64,000 bases of DNA from NCBI RefSeq assembly GCF_002723915.1, contig NZ_BEWL01000006.1, forward strand, positions 1 through 64,000. Reading direction: 5' to 3'. The notes under the pieces are model-generated. The model was not told where the DNA came from and searched no databases. It saw nothing but the letters and a program-made list of their open reading frames with translations. Below, piece by piece: positions 8,368-18,151 of this stretch (position 1 is the first letter of the stretch; each line of letters opens with the position of its first letter). The translations under genes and the position numbers were made by a program. Origin of the DNA: Gluconobacter albidus. Lineage in GTDB: Bacteria; Pseudomonadota; Alphaproteobacteria; Acetobacterales; Acetobacteraceae.

Positions 8368-10050
8368 TCAGCATGCACTGGAAATAACCTGTCCGTCTTC
8401 CAGACGCCAGATGCGGTCCAGTTTTTCCACACCTGTCAGACGATGCGCGATCAGCAGGATGCTTCGTCCTTCGGTCGCGTTATTGAGTGTTTCAAGAAAC
8501 GCGCGCTCGGTATCGGCGTCCAGCCCGGTTGCGGGTTCGTCGAGGACGAGGATGGGCGCATCGGACAACAGGACGCGTGCCAGAGCAATGCGGCGCCCTT
8601 GCCCGCCCGACAGCTTCGAGCCGCCTTCTCCGATCCATGTCGCAAGGCCGTCAGGCAGGCTGCGAACGACATCTGCGATCCGGGCCTGCTCCAGAGCTGT
8701 CCAGAGGGCTTCGTCGGGAATGTCTTCCCGGCCCAGAAGCAGGTTCCCGCGTACCGTATCGTCAAACAGGTGACTGGCCTGCGACAGCCATGCGATCTGC
8801 GAGCGAAGATCACGGTCACGCAGGGTGCTGATATCGGTCCCGCCCAGCAGGATCTGGCCCTCCTTGGGGGATGCGGCTTTGAGAAGCAGAGCGGCAAGGC
8901 TGGACTTTCCGGCTCCGGAAGGGCCGATCAGCGCCGCACGCTCTCCCTGACGCAGGGTCAGGTTCAGATTACGGAAGATCGGCGCGCGATCCGGCGTCCA
9001 GCTGAACGTCACGTTTTCGAGACGCAGATCCCGTCCGAGCGGGAGTGGCGCATTACCCTCTGGAGCTGGAGGAGCCTTATCGGCAATCTCGACAATACGC
9101 TGTGCGGCGTGGTTGACCTGTCCGCTCAGCAGACCGGCCCGCGCCAGGCCCGTCACGCCTTCAAGTGCCGTGATCGCCACGAAAAGCGCCGTAAGGCCAG
9201 CGACGGCTGGTGCCTGGGGAAACAGAATTCCGGCTACTGCGCACAGAATGATGGCGATACCACCCTTGGCGATGAGGCCCGCAAAACCCTGCATGAGGGC
9301 CATGCGTGTCTGCTGGCGACGCTGGGTCTTGAAGAGTGTTTCCTGCCGCTCCGTAACGACTGCGGCAAGGACGTCTTCCGCGCCGAAGGCCCGGGCCTCC
9401 CGAAGGCCCGAGGCGAGATCGAGTGCGGCAACCCGCAGCTCCGATTCTGCATGAAGAATGTCCGGTCCGAAACGCCGGGACAGGCGCGCTCCCAGAAGCG
9501 GCAGAACGAAGGCCAGGATTGCGAACAGCGCACCTGTCAGCAGTCCTGCCTGTGTTCCTGCCTTCATCCAGACGATCGTGGCGATCGGGAGAGTCAGCAG
9601 CGCTGAGATCAATGGAACGAGAATGCGCAGGTACAGGCTGTCAAGGGTCTGGACGTCGGAGACCAGACGGGAGAGCAGGTCTCCCGAACGCTGGAAACCC
9701 AGACCTGCCGCAGCTCCGCCAGCAAGCCTGCGATAAAACCAGACCCGTAGATCCGCCAGGGCGCGGAACATGGCGTCATGGGTATAGAGACGCTCGAAAT
9801 AACGCAGGATGATCTGGGCGGCGCCGGAAAGGCGGAGAAGAAGATAGGCGGCTCCCACACCAATCGCCGCACCTGCCATGCGGCCACCGGCCTGCCCCAT
9901 CAGGGCCAGTCCGGCACAGACGGCCAGTTCGGCGATGACGATGCCAGTGATGAGGCGGGTATATTGCGGACGCCAGACCTGAAGAATACGGGAGAGTGCC
10001 GTTTCGCTGCGGGTTGCTGCGACCGGGTTTGTAGGCAGCGGGGCGCTCAT
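8368..10050 (-). CDS. cydC: Thiol reductant ABC exporter subunit CydC
   Basis: This 560-aa half-transporter has about six membrane segments in its first 300 residues and an ATPase domain after that. The Walker A is GPSGAGKSS, the signature LSGGQGRRIALAR and the Walker B ILVLDEP. CydDC exports cysteine/glutathione to the periplasm and is needed to assemble cytochrome bd. It overlaps the upstream partner gene by 4 nt (ATGA), the arrangement expected for cydDC. No cydAB genes are in the window. Which half is C and which is D rests on gene order and general similarity. Confidence 0.87.
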   Translation of the reverse strand: MSAPLPTNPVAATRSETALSRILQVWRPQYTRLITGIVIAELAVCAGLALMGQAGGRMAGAAIGVGAAYLLLRLSGAAQIILRYFERLYTHDAMFRALADLRVWFYRRLAGGAAAGLGFQRSGDLLSRLVSDVQTLDSLYLRILVPLISALLTLPIATIVWMKAGTQAGLLTGALFAILAFVLPLLGARLSRRFGPDILHAESELRVAALDLASGLREARAFGAEDVLAAVVTERQETLFKTQRRQQTRMALMQGFAGLIAKGGIAIILCAVAGILFPQAPAVAGLTALFVAITALEGVTGLARAGLLSGQVNHAAQRIVEIADKAPPAPEGNAPLPLGRDLRLENVTFSWTPDRAPIFRNLNLTLRQGERAALIGPSGAGKSSLAALLLKAASPKEGQILLGGTDISTLRDRDLRSQIAWLSQASHLFDDTVRGNLLLGREDIPDEALWTALEQARIADVVRSLPDGLATWIGEGGSKLSGGQGRRIALARVLLSDAPILVLDEPATGLDADTERAFLETLNNATEGRSILLIAHRLTGVEKLDRIWRLEDGQVISSAC

Positions 10051-11732
10051 GCGGCTTCTCCCGTAAAGGCGATGGCGCGGCCCCCATCAAGAACAAGATG
10101 GCGTCCCTGAAACTGGCGGGCCTGTGCGGAATGGCTGCACAGGATGACCGTCCGGCCCTTTGCCAGTTCTTTCAGGCTAAGGAGGATCTCGGCTTCGGTT
10201 TTGGGGTCGAGATGGGAGGTTGGCTCATCCAGCAGCAGAAGCGGCGAGTTCTTGAGATAGGCACGGGCAATGGCAATGCGTTGCGCCTGACCGCCGGAGA
10301 GGCCAAATCCGCCCTCGCCGATCCGTGTTTCCAGACCGTTTGGCAGAGATGACAAATACTGATCGACGGCAGCAGCGGAGACCGCATGATGAATCTCTTC
10401 TGGCGTCGCATCGGGCTTGGCGAACAGGATGTTTTCCCGGATGGTCCCGGCAAAAAGGACAGGCTTCTGACCGATCCAGCTGATCAGGGAAGAAATCTGT
10501 CGCGGGGAAAAATCCTGCATGTCCTGGCCGTTAAACAGGATACGTCCCTGTGAGGGCGAAACAAAGCCGAGCAGCAGTTCCAGAAGTGTGGATTTGCCAG
10601 CTCCGGATGCGCCTTCCAGAATAAGAGTCTCGCCTGCGGCAAGAGTGAAACCGATATCGTGGATGACCGTGCCGCGCTGCTCGTCCCATGCGAAAGAGAC
10701 GTTCTCTGCCATGACCGAAATGCCGCCTCCGGTATGACGTACGTTCGGGCCACTGGCTGCGCGCGCAGTCAGCGGAGCCAGTTCATGCATGGCTTCTGCG
10801 GCGGCGGTAGCGTGCGCACGATCCTGATAGGCTGCTGAAAGTGCACGGAACGAGGCGAATGCTTCAGGAACCAATAGAACGGCGTAGAGCGCGCGGGTCA
10901 GGACGGCGTTGGAAGGATGACCCATGAGATTGTGGGCCTGCGTTACGACGATGAGCACGAGTGCCACGACCATGGCTACATCCGTGGTGGCGGAAGCGAG
11001 AAACGCGATCCGCAGGACTTTCATGGTGCGTTGACGCAGATCATCGGCACTTTTCGCCAGAGCCTGTGCCTCACGCTCGGTCCCGCCTGAGAGAACGATG
11101 GTCGCAATTCCCTTCACACGGTCCAGAAAACGCGTCTGAAGGCGTGCCATGGCCAGAAACTGTTTGCGGGACGCCACGGCGGTGGCGATTCCAAAGACGG
11201 CCTGAAAGATGGGGAGTACGGCGCAACACGCAGCAAGAATCAGGCCAGCCTGATGGTTTTCAACGTAAACCGCGACCACGACCAGCCATTGCGAGACCAG
11301 CCAGAGCGACGCAGCGGGTAGCCATCGCGCGAAATAGCCGTCCAGCGCCTCGATCCGGTCAACCAGTGTCGCGGCGATGGCGGCGCTGTGGTGGCGGCGA
11401 AGAAGGGCCGGCCCTTCGCTGAGGATCCGGTCAAGAACTTCTTTACGTAGACGACGACGCCCCTGAATTCCCGCCGACACGGCAGTCATTTCCTGCACGG
11501 TCGAGAGAATGACCCTGAGAAGGCAGGCAAGAAGGAAGACGGCAATCGCCGGTCCGGTACTGTCCGTGTCGTGCGTCAGCACTGAAGCCAGCGTTCGTGC
11601 CAGCGCCCAGGCCTGCAGGAGTCCCAGCAGGGTTGAGAGCAATCCTAAACATACTACGACAGAGGTTCGGGAGCGGCTGGCGCGTCCCTGTGCCTTTACC
11701 CACGCTTTTGCGATTGTCTTGTCGGCCTTCAT
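10047..11732 (-). CDS. cydD: Thiol reductant ABC exporter subunit CydD
   Basis: The 561-aa first gene of the pair has a membrane domain (about residues 25-290) and an ABC domain. Walker A is GASGAGKST, the signature LSGGQAQRIAIAR and Walker B LLLLDEPTSHLD. The ATG at 11732 is preferred because AGGG lies at good distance upstream; an earlier frame start at 11765 would add 11 residues. It would pair with CydC as a heterodimeric exporter supporting cytochrome bd maturation, consistent with the respiratory lifestyle of acetic acid bacteria. Confidence 0.87.
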   Translation of the reverse strand: MKADKTIAKAWVKAQGRASRSRTSVVVCLGLLSTLLGLLQAWALARTLASVLTHDTDSTGPAIAVFLLACLLRVILSTVQEMTAVSAGIQGRRRLRKEVLDRILSEGPALLRRHHSAAIAATLVDRIEALDGYFARWLPAASLWLVSQWLVVVAVYVENHQAGLILAACCAVLPIFQAVFGIATAVASRKQFLAMARLQTRFLDRVKGIATIVLSGGTEREAQALAKSADDLRQRTMKVLRIAFLASATTDVAMVVALVLIVVTQAHNLMGHPSNAVLTRALYAVLLVPEAFASFRALSAAYQDRAHATAAAEAMHELAPLTARAASGPNVRHTGGGISVMAENVSFAWDEQRGTVIHDIGFTLAAGETLILEGASGAGKSTLLELLLGFVSPSQGRILFNGQDMQDFSPRQISSLISWIGQKPVLFAGTIRENILFAKPDATPEEIHHAVSAAAVDQYLSSLPNGLETRIGEGGFGLSGGQAQRIAIARAYLKNSPLLLLDEPTSHLDPKTEAEILLSLKELAKGRTVILCSHSAQARQFQGRHLVLDGGRAIAFTGEAA

Positions 11733-11844
11733 GATCCCTGCATATAGGTCGCAAAAGCCCGACAAGACAGTGCCTGAGGCAATTCTTGCTGCTTATTTAG
11801 GTTTTTTCGTGGTTTTGCAGGTGGAACCTGTGGCCGTTACGCTA

Positions 11845-13719
11845 TTACCGCGTCGAGTCTTCATCGTGACTGATGGCTTTGCGGGCCATGGCGAGCGCCG
11901 TCAGAGACGGGCGTTCGGGAATAAAGCGCAGGGTGTACCAGGTTCCGTTTTCGTTGCTGACCGTCATGTCCGCGTTGATCTGGCGGGCAAATCCACGAAT
12001 AAGCTGCATGCCGATTCCTTCCCTGCGAGTCCTGGACTCGCTGGCCTGACCGGCATCAATGCCAATGCCATCATCCCCCAGCTTCAGTTCCACCAGTCCT
12101 TCTTTTTCAGGATCTGATGGAACGACTTTGTGCAGGGCAATGATGATATGTCCGGCCCGCTCGCCGGGAAATGCATATCGCAGGGCATTGCTGAGCACCT
12201 CGGTCACGATCAGCGCAATGGGTACGGCCTGATCAGGAGAGATCAGAACGTGTTCGATATCCAGCCGAAGCCGGATACGGGTCTGGGCATTCATGCTGTT
12301 GGCTGAGAGCAGGATGCTGCAGAGTTCTTCCAGAAAACTCTGGACGTCCAGTGCCGAGAGGCCGCTTTCCGAATACAGGTAACGATGCAGGGTCGCGAGC
12401 GCCCTTACACGATCTCTTACGAGGCGGAATTCTTCGCGTGCCTCATGGGAGCGGATGCGGCTCGCCTGCAGGTTGAGCAGGGAAGCAACAACCTGCAGGT
12501 TGTTCTTTACGCGGTGGTGGATCTCGCGGATCAGCATATCCTGATTTCGGGCCGACTGCTCCAGATCCTTTTCATGTTGGGTCAGCCGACGTGTGGCACG
12601 GAGGAAAGCTTTTTCCAGATGCCGGATTTCAAGCGGGATTGAATGATTGGTCCTGGGTGCAAACAGTGCGCCCCGCCTCCAGTCAGCAACGGCAAGGGCA
12701 AGCTTTTCAAGAGGATCAACCAGAAAGATGCTTGCGCCGAGTGCTACGACAAGCAGTTCCAGCACCAGCAAACCGACAATCAGACTGACCCGGATCAGAA
12801 AGATATTAAGAGCGTGGCTTTCTTCGGCCGTGCGCTCGGTGGCGACGATCAGACTGACCGGTCCGTAAGCATTCTGGAAAGCATATGTGATGCCTTGGCT
12901 TGTGAAGATATCGTGCTGGCTCAGGGAGGTAATATCCCTCTCCAGGCGGGTCATTGCTTTCGGGGGCAGATTTGCCGATATGGGACGATCCGGAAATAAC
13001 GAATACAGAGATGAGTCTGGCATCGTCAGAAAATGCCGGGAATTATTGTCTGTTCCAAGGAGGAGACGGCTGTCTCCTTTCCGAAGATGGCTCTGCTGCC
13101 AGCCAAGGGTGCGTATGGCTATGATATAGCCGGAAACGGAATTATTGCTGAGAATGGGAACAACGAACTTCAGGAGCGGACCACGCTCACCCTTCAGGAC
13201 ATCTATTCCCACCACGGGAAGTCGTGCGGAGGCGGACATCATCGACGGTGATGCCTGTTCGGAAGAGTGACAGATCGCTGCGTCCTGCGTTGACGGCGAA
13301 GGCAGTACGACCGAGGGGCGACCTTCCACATCCGTCAGCATCAGCAGGCAGTAATGATGCTGGGAGACTGTCTGGACGAGAGCAAATTCCCGTAGTGCGT
13401 TTCCCGACGAGATGTCGCCGTCAGCAAGCATATCCAGAAGCGTATGGGTCTGATCCAGATCCGTCGTGATTTCTGAAATTGCGAGCTGCATATCGCGTTC
13501 GGTTCGCAGGGTGCTGTTGCCGACATTCTGCTGATAGCTGTGCCAGGCAAGCATTGACGCGATGATGGCGAGAGGAAGAGTGGTCGCGACAATCAGTGCC
13601 ATGACCCGGGCGCCGACAGTATCAAGCATACGGACATGGCGCAGGGCCTTGCGTCCGCGAAACAGACGATGCCAGCGCCTCGGCTTCAGGTCTGGAGAAC
13701 CAGACCGGGTAACAGTCAC
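11845..13719 (-). CDS. HisKA_2-type sensor histidine kinase of the stress response locus
   Basis: The 624-aa membrane kinase has a transmembrane segment at about residues 39-59, a periplasmic sensor region to about 305, a second segment at about 306-334, a short HAMP-like linker and a kinase core. The phosphoacceptor box IHHRVKNNLQ is at 400-409, the mark of the HisKA_2/HWE class that works with PhyR in alphaproteobacteria. The ATPase half contains DDGIGID and GIGMQLIRGFARQ. The GTG start overlaps the nepR stop (GTGA), so the two are translationally coupled. That it phosphorylates PhyR is inferred from position and class. The periplasmic ligand is unknown. Confidence 0.88.
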   Translation of the reverse strand: MTVTRSGSPDLKPRRWHRLFRGRKALRHVRMLDTVGARVMALIVATTLPLAIIASMLAWHSYQQNVGNSTLRTERDMQLAISEITTDLDQTHTLLDMLADGDISSGNALREFALVQTVSQHHYCLLMLTDVEGRPSVVLPSPSTQDAAICHSSEQASPSMMSASARLPVVGIDVLKGERGPLLKFVVPILSNNSVSGYIIAIRTLGWQQSHLRKGDSRLLLGTDNNSRHFLTMPDSSLYSLFPDRPISANLPPKAMTRLERDITSLSQHDIFTSQGITYAFQNAYGPVSLIVATERTAEESHALNIFLIRVSLIVGLLVLELLVVALGASIFLVDPLEKLALAVADWRRGALFAPRTNHSIPLEIRHLEKAFLRATRRLTQHEKDLEQSARNQDMLIREIHHRVKNNLQVVASLLNLQASRIRSHEAREEFRLVRDRVRALATLHRYLYSESGLSALDVQSFLEELCSILLSANSMNAQTRIRLRLDIEHVLISPDQAVPIALIVTEVLSNALRYAFPGERAGHIIIALHKVVPSDPEKEGLVELKLGDDGIGIDAGQASESRTRREGIGMQLIRGFARQINADMTVSNENGTWYTLRFIPERPSLTALAMARKAISHDEDSTR

Positions 13720-13889
13720 TTGTTTCGGTCTTCCTCGATCAGTCTGAGAAGCTCATCGGGAATGGGCTCGTTTGCAACATCATCGAAAAGCTGATGAAGG
13801 CCCCGGCTCAGCCAGATACCAAAGGGCGAGTCCTGTTCCTCGGCCTTGATATCGTTGACTGAAGACTTCCGCTTGTCTCCTGCGGTCAT
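13716..13889 (-). CDS. nepR: Anti-sigma factor NepR
   Basis: This 57-aa gene is recognisable by the NepR core: WLSRGLHQLFDDV (residues 26-38) followed by NEPIPDELLRLIEED. NepR binds the EcfG sigma factor and is itself captured by phosphorylated PhyR. The ATG at 13889 is the first possible start after an in-frame stop; an AGGAAGG lies about 14 nt upstream, rather far. The TGA overlaps the GTG of the kinase gene. Its place between a sigma gene and a kinase gene, with phyR nearby, supports the call strongly. Confidence 0.93.
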   Translation of the reverse strand: MTAGDKRKSSVNDIKAEEQDSPFGIWLSRGLHQLFDDVANEPIPDELLRLIEEDRNK

Positions 13890-14088
13890 TGGCTGGTCCC
13901 GAACCTTCCTGTGACGTCAGAGGCGCAGATTCTGCACTTCTGATACTGATTATGGCGCGAACTCCGGCTTCTTTTCGAAAAGCCGTTGCGGGATGAACTG
14001 CCAGAAACAGTCTTACGAAAACACCGCGTTTTCTGCAATCGCTTCCAATCCGCAATGGACGGGATTTGCCCTACTGCAGACAACGTGG

Positions 14089-14664
14089 TCAGGAGAGCAT
14101 GAGATCCTCAGAAGAATGGCCAGCGCGACGGCGGGCATCCATGGCATCGCGCAGGGCTTTGACTTTCACACGGAGCTTGTCGTTGGTCGGAAGGTCTCCG
14201 CTCATCCAGGCTTCCAGCTGACGGCGTGCCCGGAAGACGCGGCTTTTTGCCGTGCCGACGGCGCAATCCGTTGCCTCGGCCAGTTCTTCGTAGCTCATGC
14301 CCTGAATCACGACCATGACAAGAGCTTCGCGCTGATCGGACGGGAGACGGGAGAGCGCCATCGACAGATCCTTCAGGGCGAGACTGTCTTCATGGGTGGC
14401 CGGGCTGGCGAAAGACGCTGCGGGCACATCGTCGATATCGGTCGTCTCACGACGCTTGCGAAGATCGGAAATGAAACGGTTACGCAGGATACGGTGCATC
14501 CACGCCGAAAAATTCGTTCCCGGGATAAAGCTGTTCTGTGCAGCCAGAGCGTTGCACACGGCGTCCTGTACGAGGTCTTCGGCAGCCGCACGGTTGCGGG
14601 TCAGGGAAAGGGCCTGAACGCGCAGCTTCGGAAGAATGGCAATAACCTGATCGTGGAACGTCAT
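14089..14664 (-). CDS. ECF sigma factor, EcfG family (copy 1)
   Basis: The 191-aa protein is a group ECF15/EcfG-like sigma factor. Region 2 holds RAAAEDLVQDAVCNAL and GTNFSAWMHRILRNRFI; region 4 holds LPSDQREALVMVVIQGMSY and the helix-turn-helix CAVGTAKSRVFRARRQL. It lies 199 bp upstream of nepR on the same strand and is the sigma gene nearest to it. EcfG directs general stress transcription when PhyR removes NepR. A possible housekeeping promoter (TTGACG at 14766-14771, AAATTA at 14742-14747) lies upstream. Which of the two sigma genes is the main EcfG is not certain. Confidence 0.85.
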   Translation of the reverse strand: MTFHDQVIAILPKLRVQALSLTRNRAAAEDLVQDAVCNALAAQNSFIPGTNFSAWMHRILRNRFISDLRKRRETTDIDDVPAASFASPATHEDSLALKDLSMALSRLPSDQREALVMVVIQGMSYEELAEATDCAVGTAKSRVFRARRQLEAWMSGDLPTNDKLRVKVKALRDAMDARRRAGHSSEDLMLS

Positions 14665-14795
14665 GGAACTGACTCCTGATTTCGTTCTGTTTTCAGGAGA
14701 TCAATGAATGGCCAAACGAAAATGTTGCATCCCGAGGCGCATAATTTTTGAAAATAAAGCTTCTGCGTCAAAATTCCCCGGAATATAGCCAAAAA

Positions 14796-15386
14796 TCAGT
14801 CAGTCTTTTTTTCCTGATCTGGTTCTGGATCGTCGGTATTTTCTGAGGCCAGCTCTGCAAGGCGGGCTCTGGCCCGGGAAACACGGGCCCTCATGGTGCC
14901 GGCGGGAACATCACAGATCTGCGCGGCGTCCTCGTAAGAGAGTTCCTGTCCGCCCACGAGGATCAGGGCTTCACGTAACAGATCGGGAAGTTTCCAGAGC
15001 AGCTCTCCCAGATCCTGAACGGCATCGCGGGCGTTCTGACGCGAGGGGGCAGCGGTCGAGGGCTGCATGTCGAGTTCGATATCGAGCATGATCTCCTGCT
15101 CGCGACTGCGTCGGCGCGTCTGTTCGTAAAAGGCATTTCTCTGAATTGTGAACAGCCACGCTTTCAGGACCGTTCCCTGCTGGAACTGATCCTGACAAGC
15201 CAGTGCACGGACAATCGTGTCCTGAACCAGATCATCCGCAGCCACCGCATCCCGTGTCAGGAAACGTGCGAACCCTCGCAGATCTGGCAGGGTCTGCAGC
15301 AGATTACTGTGGAAGCTGATTTTTCCGGAAGATGGGCCTGATTGGTGCCCTTCGGATGCTGGTGTGTTCAGAAGAAGATCCTTCAC
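14796..15386 (-). CDS. ECF sigma factor, EcfG family (copy 2)
   Basis: The 196-aa protein has region 2 with AVAADDLVQDTIVRALA and GTVLKAWLFTIQRNAFYE, and region 4 with LPDLLREALILVGGQELSY and VPAGTMRARVSRARARL. These match the EcfG family about as well as copy 1 does, in places better. It has an extra N-terminal tail of about 30 residues and an acidic C-terminus. It diverges from phyR, the classical place for an EcfG or NepR gene. A second EcfG paralogue may compete for NepR or serve a subset of promoters; that is inference. Confidence 0.85.
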   Translation of the reverse strand: MKDLLLNTPASEGHQSGPSSGKISFHSNLLQTLPDLRGFARFLTRDAVAADDLVQDTIVRALACQDQFQQGTVLKAWLFTIQRNAFYEQTRRRSREQEIMLDIELDMQPSTAAPSRQNARDAVQDLGELLWKLPDLLREALILVGGQELSYEDAAQICDVPAGTMRARVSRARARLAELASENTDDPEPDQEKKTD

Positions 15387-15525
15387 GCGACATTGCAGAC
15401 GGTCGCGCAGTCACAAACACTATACGGAGATTGGGCATCGTGTCATGGTTATTCGACCTTCATAGCAGGATGCATTCCGTTTCGGGGTGGGTCGGCAGAT
15501 ATCTTTTTCAGGAGGCCATGGACTC

Positions 15526-16266
15526 ATGACTGATCCGGCACGTCAGGAACTCGTCAAGGCACTTCCCTATGCCCGCCGCTTCGCTCGCGCCCTTGTCGGT
15601 GACCAGAAAACGGGTGATCAGCTTGTCGCCGCGGCACTGAAAACGCTGATGGAGACATCTCGCAATAATGGCCTGTCTGCGCGACAGGCGCTTTACGGCC
15701 TGCTTGTGAGTGCATTCCTGGAGCAGCATGCCGCAGATGCCACGGTGGGCATGCCCCTCCGTCAGCGTGCCCTTCTTCTACTGACGTCTCTCGAGGAACA
15801 GTCTCTTGTGTCCAGTGCACAGGCTCTTGGGATAACTGAAGAAGAGGCAGCGGCTGAACTCAACAAAGCGCGCGCGGGCCTTCAGGGCATTGCCCAGACC
15901 AGCGTTCTGATTATTGAGGATGAGCCGATCATCGCCATGGACATTCAGGATCTGGTGGAACGATGCGGTCACAGGATTGCGGGGGTTGCCCATACGGAAG
16001 CCGATGCGGTTGCGCTGGCAGTAAAAACAAAACCCGGTCTCATTCTCGCGGATATCAATCTTGGTGGCGGCGGGGATGGCATGCAGGCTGTAGGGCGCAT
16101 CCTGCGGACTCATGAGGCACCGGTCATTTTTGTTACGGCCTATCCGGAGCGTCTGCTGACGGGTGAAACGCAGGAACCGTCTTTCGTCATTACCAAGCCA
16201 TTTGAGCCGATGACGCTGGCCGTCGCGACTTATCAGGCCGTTACCGGTGGCGTCACGCCTGTCTGA
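15526..16266 (+). CDS. phyR: General stress response regulator PhyR
   Basis: The 246-aa protein joins an N-terminal sigma-like domain (about residues 5-118) to a C-terminal receiver. The receiver has the acidic pocket EDE at 131-133, phosphoacceptor Asp176 (LILADINLG), Thr204 in FVTAYPERLLTG (the FATGUY-type variant typical of PhyR) and Lys224 in TKPFEP. When phosphorylated the sigma-like domain mimics EcfG and sequesters NepR. The ATG at 15526 has AGGAGG 10 nt upstream. It diverges from sigma copy 2 over about 140 bp. Confidence 0.95.
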   Translation: MTDPARQELVKALPYARRFARALVGDQKTGDQLVAAALKTLMETSRNNGLSARQALYGLLVSAFLEQHAADATVGMPLRQRALLLLTSLEEQSLVSSAQALGITEEEAAAELNKARAGLQGIAQTSVLIIEDEPIIAMDIQDLVERCGHRIAGVAHTEADAVALAVKTKPGLILADINLGGGGDGMQAVGRILRTHEAPVIFVTAYPERLLTGETQEPSFVITKPFEPMTLAVATYQAVTGGVTPV

Positions 16267-16327
16267 TGTCATAATTCGGTTTGGGGGTGACTTGCGGCGG
16301 ACGTCCCGCTGCGACACATAGGAAGCC

Positions 16328-18136
16328 ATGTCGGCACCCATACTCTCCCTTCAGAATATTACCTTTACTCTCGGCGGACGACCGCTTCTTGATGGCGCGG
16401 AGTTTGCTGTCCTGCCCGGTGAGCGCATCTGTCTTGTTGGGCGGAATGGTTCCGGAAAATCCACGTTGCTGAAGATCGCTTCGGGCGATCTTGTGGCGGA
16501 TTCCGGGAAGCGCTTCGTGCAGCCCGGCACAAAGGTCCATTATCTGGCGCAGGAGCCGGATCTTTCGCGCTACGCCACCACGTTCGATTACGCATCTGAA
16601 GGCCTTGACGAGACCGAGGCCTATCGTGCGCGTTCGATGCTGGCCGAACTTGGTATGACGGGGGAAGAAAGCTGTCAGAGTCTCTCGGGTGGGGAAGTGC
16701 GGCGCTGCGCCCTCGCCCGTGCTCTCGCTGCCGAACCTGATCTGCTACTGCTTGATGAGCCGACCAACCATCTGGACCTTCCGTCCATTACATGGCTGGA
16801 AAAGGAGCTCTCCGCCTCCCGTTGCGCGATGATCGTTATCAGCCATGACCGTCGTTTACTGGAGACGCTGTCTCGTAGCGTTGTCTGGCTGGAAAATGGC
16901 GTGACGCGTCGACTTGACCAGGGGTTCGCCCGTTACGAAACCTGGCGTGATGAGGTGCTGGAACAGCAGGAGCGCGACGCGCACAAGCTCGACCGCCAGA
17001 TCGCGCGGGAAGAAGACTGGATGATTTACGGCGTCACGGCGCGCCGCAAGCGCAATGTCCGCCGTGTTGGAGAACTGGCAGCGCTTCGGGCGCAGCGTCG
17101 TGAGCTTGCCTCCCGTAACAAGGGTACGTTGCGAATGGCGGCGACTGATGCCGAAAGCGCGGGCAAGATCACGATTGCAGCAGAAGGCCTTAACTGGGCT
17201 TATTATGACCGGGCCATCGTCAAAGATCTCGACCTGCGGATTCTGCGTGGTGACAGGCTGGGGCTGGTGGGAGCGAACGGCGCTGGCAAAACAACGCTTC
17301 TGCGCCTTCTGACCGGGAAGATGGAGCCGCAATCCGGCACCATCAAGATGGGACCTTCCGTGGTCATGGTGACGCTGGATCAGCAGCGTGAAAGCCTCGA
17401 TCCAGCGAAGACGCTGGCCGAGACCCTTGCTGGTGGCAGTGGGGACATGGTGCAGGTGGGCGACGAAAAGCGTCATGTCATCGGCTATATGAAAGACTTC
17501 CTGTTTCGCCCGGAGCAGGCTCGTACGCCGGTCGGAAAGCTTTCGGGCGGAGAGCGGGGGCGGCTGGTACTGGCCTGTGCTCTGGCCAAGCCGTCGAGCC
17601 TCATGGTGCTTGATGAACCGACCAACGATCTGGATCTGGAAACGCTGGATCTTCTTCAGGACATGTTGGCCGACTATGCAGGTACGGTTTTGCTGGTGAG
17701 CCATGATCGTGATTTTCTTGATCGGGTGGCGAGTTCGGTTCTGGTGTCAGATGGCGGCGGAGACTGGATCGAATATGCGGGCGGTTATTCGGACATGCTG
17801 ATCCAGCGTGGAGAGGCGCCGGCAGGCCGTGAAGATTTATCTTCGGGCGCAGAAGAGATTGCACCAAAATCTGCTTTGAAAACAGACAAGAAGAGGAAAA
17901 AGCTCAGTTATAACGACAAGCGTGCGCTGGACCTTCTTCCCAAGAAAATGGCTGATTTGGAAAAGAAGATTCAAGCCTATCGCGACGTTCTTGCAGACCC
18001 GGAGCTTTATAGTCGGGATTCTGCAAAATTCGAGAAGACCACGCAGCTTCTTAAGGCCGCCGAGGGGGAATTAACCCAGTCCGAGGAAGAGTGGCTCGAA
18101 CTGGAAATGAAAAAAGAACTTCTTGAAAATCAGTGA
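16328..18136 (+). CDS. uup: ABC-F family ATPase, Uup type
   Basis: The 602-aa protein has two ABC ATPase domains in one chain and no membrane segments, the ABC-F layout. Domain 1 has GRNGSGKST at 38-46, LSGGEVRR and DEPTNHLDL; domain 2 has GANGAGKTT, LSGGERGR and DEPTNDLDL. The linker between them is charged and helical. A C-terminal coiled coil of about 80 residues, rich in Lys and Glu, matches Uup, which acts on ribosomes and affects precise excision of transposons. The ATG at 16328 has AGGAAG just upstream. It converges on the oxidoreductase gene with 15 nt between stops. Confidence 0.88.
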   Translation: MSAPILSLQNITFTLGGRPLLDGAEFAVLPGERICLVGRNGSGKSTLLKIASGDLVADSGKRFVQPGTKVHYLAQEPDLSRYATTFDYASEGLDETEAYRARSMLAELGMTGEESCQSLSGGEVRRCALARALAAEPDLLLLDEPTNHLDLPSITWLEKELSASRCAMIVISHDRRLLETLSRSVVWLENGVTRRLDQGFARYETWRDEVLEQQERDAHKLDRQIAREEDWMIYGVTARRKRNVRRVGELAALRAQRRELASRNKGTLRMAATDAESAGKITIAAEGLNWAYYDRAIVKDLDLRILRGDRLGLVGANGAGKTTLLRLLTGKMEPQSGTIKMGPSVVMVTLDQQRESLDPAKTLAETLAGGSGDMVQVGDEKRHVIGYMKDFLFRPEQARTPVGKLSGGERGRLVLACALAKPSSLMVLDEPTNDLDLETLDLLQDMLADYAGTVLLVSHDRDFLDRVASSVLVSDGGGDWIEYAGGYSDMLIQRGEAPAGREDLSSGAEEIAPKSALKTDKKRKKLSYNDKRALDLLPKKMADLEKKIQAYRDVLADPELYSRDSAKFEKTTQLLKAAEGELTQSEEEWLELEMKKELLENQ

Positions 18137-18151
18137 TTTGAAAGAAATTCT

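Noticed and set aside
15426-15450. EcfG-type promoter before phyR (GGAGA-N17-GTT)
   Set aside because: It matches the GGAAC-N16/17-GTT consensus only partly, and no better match was found near nepR or the sigma genes, so it is not listed as a feature.
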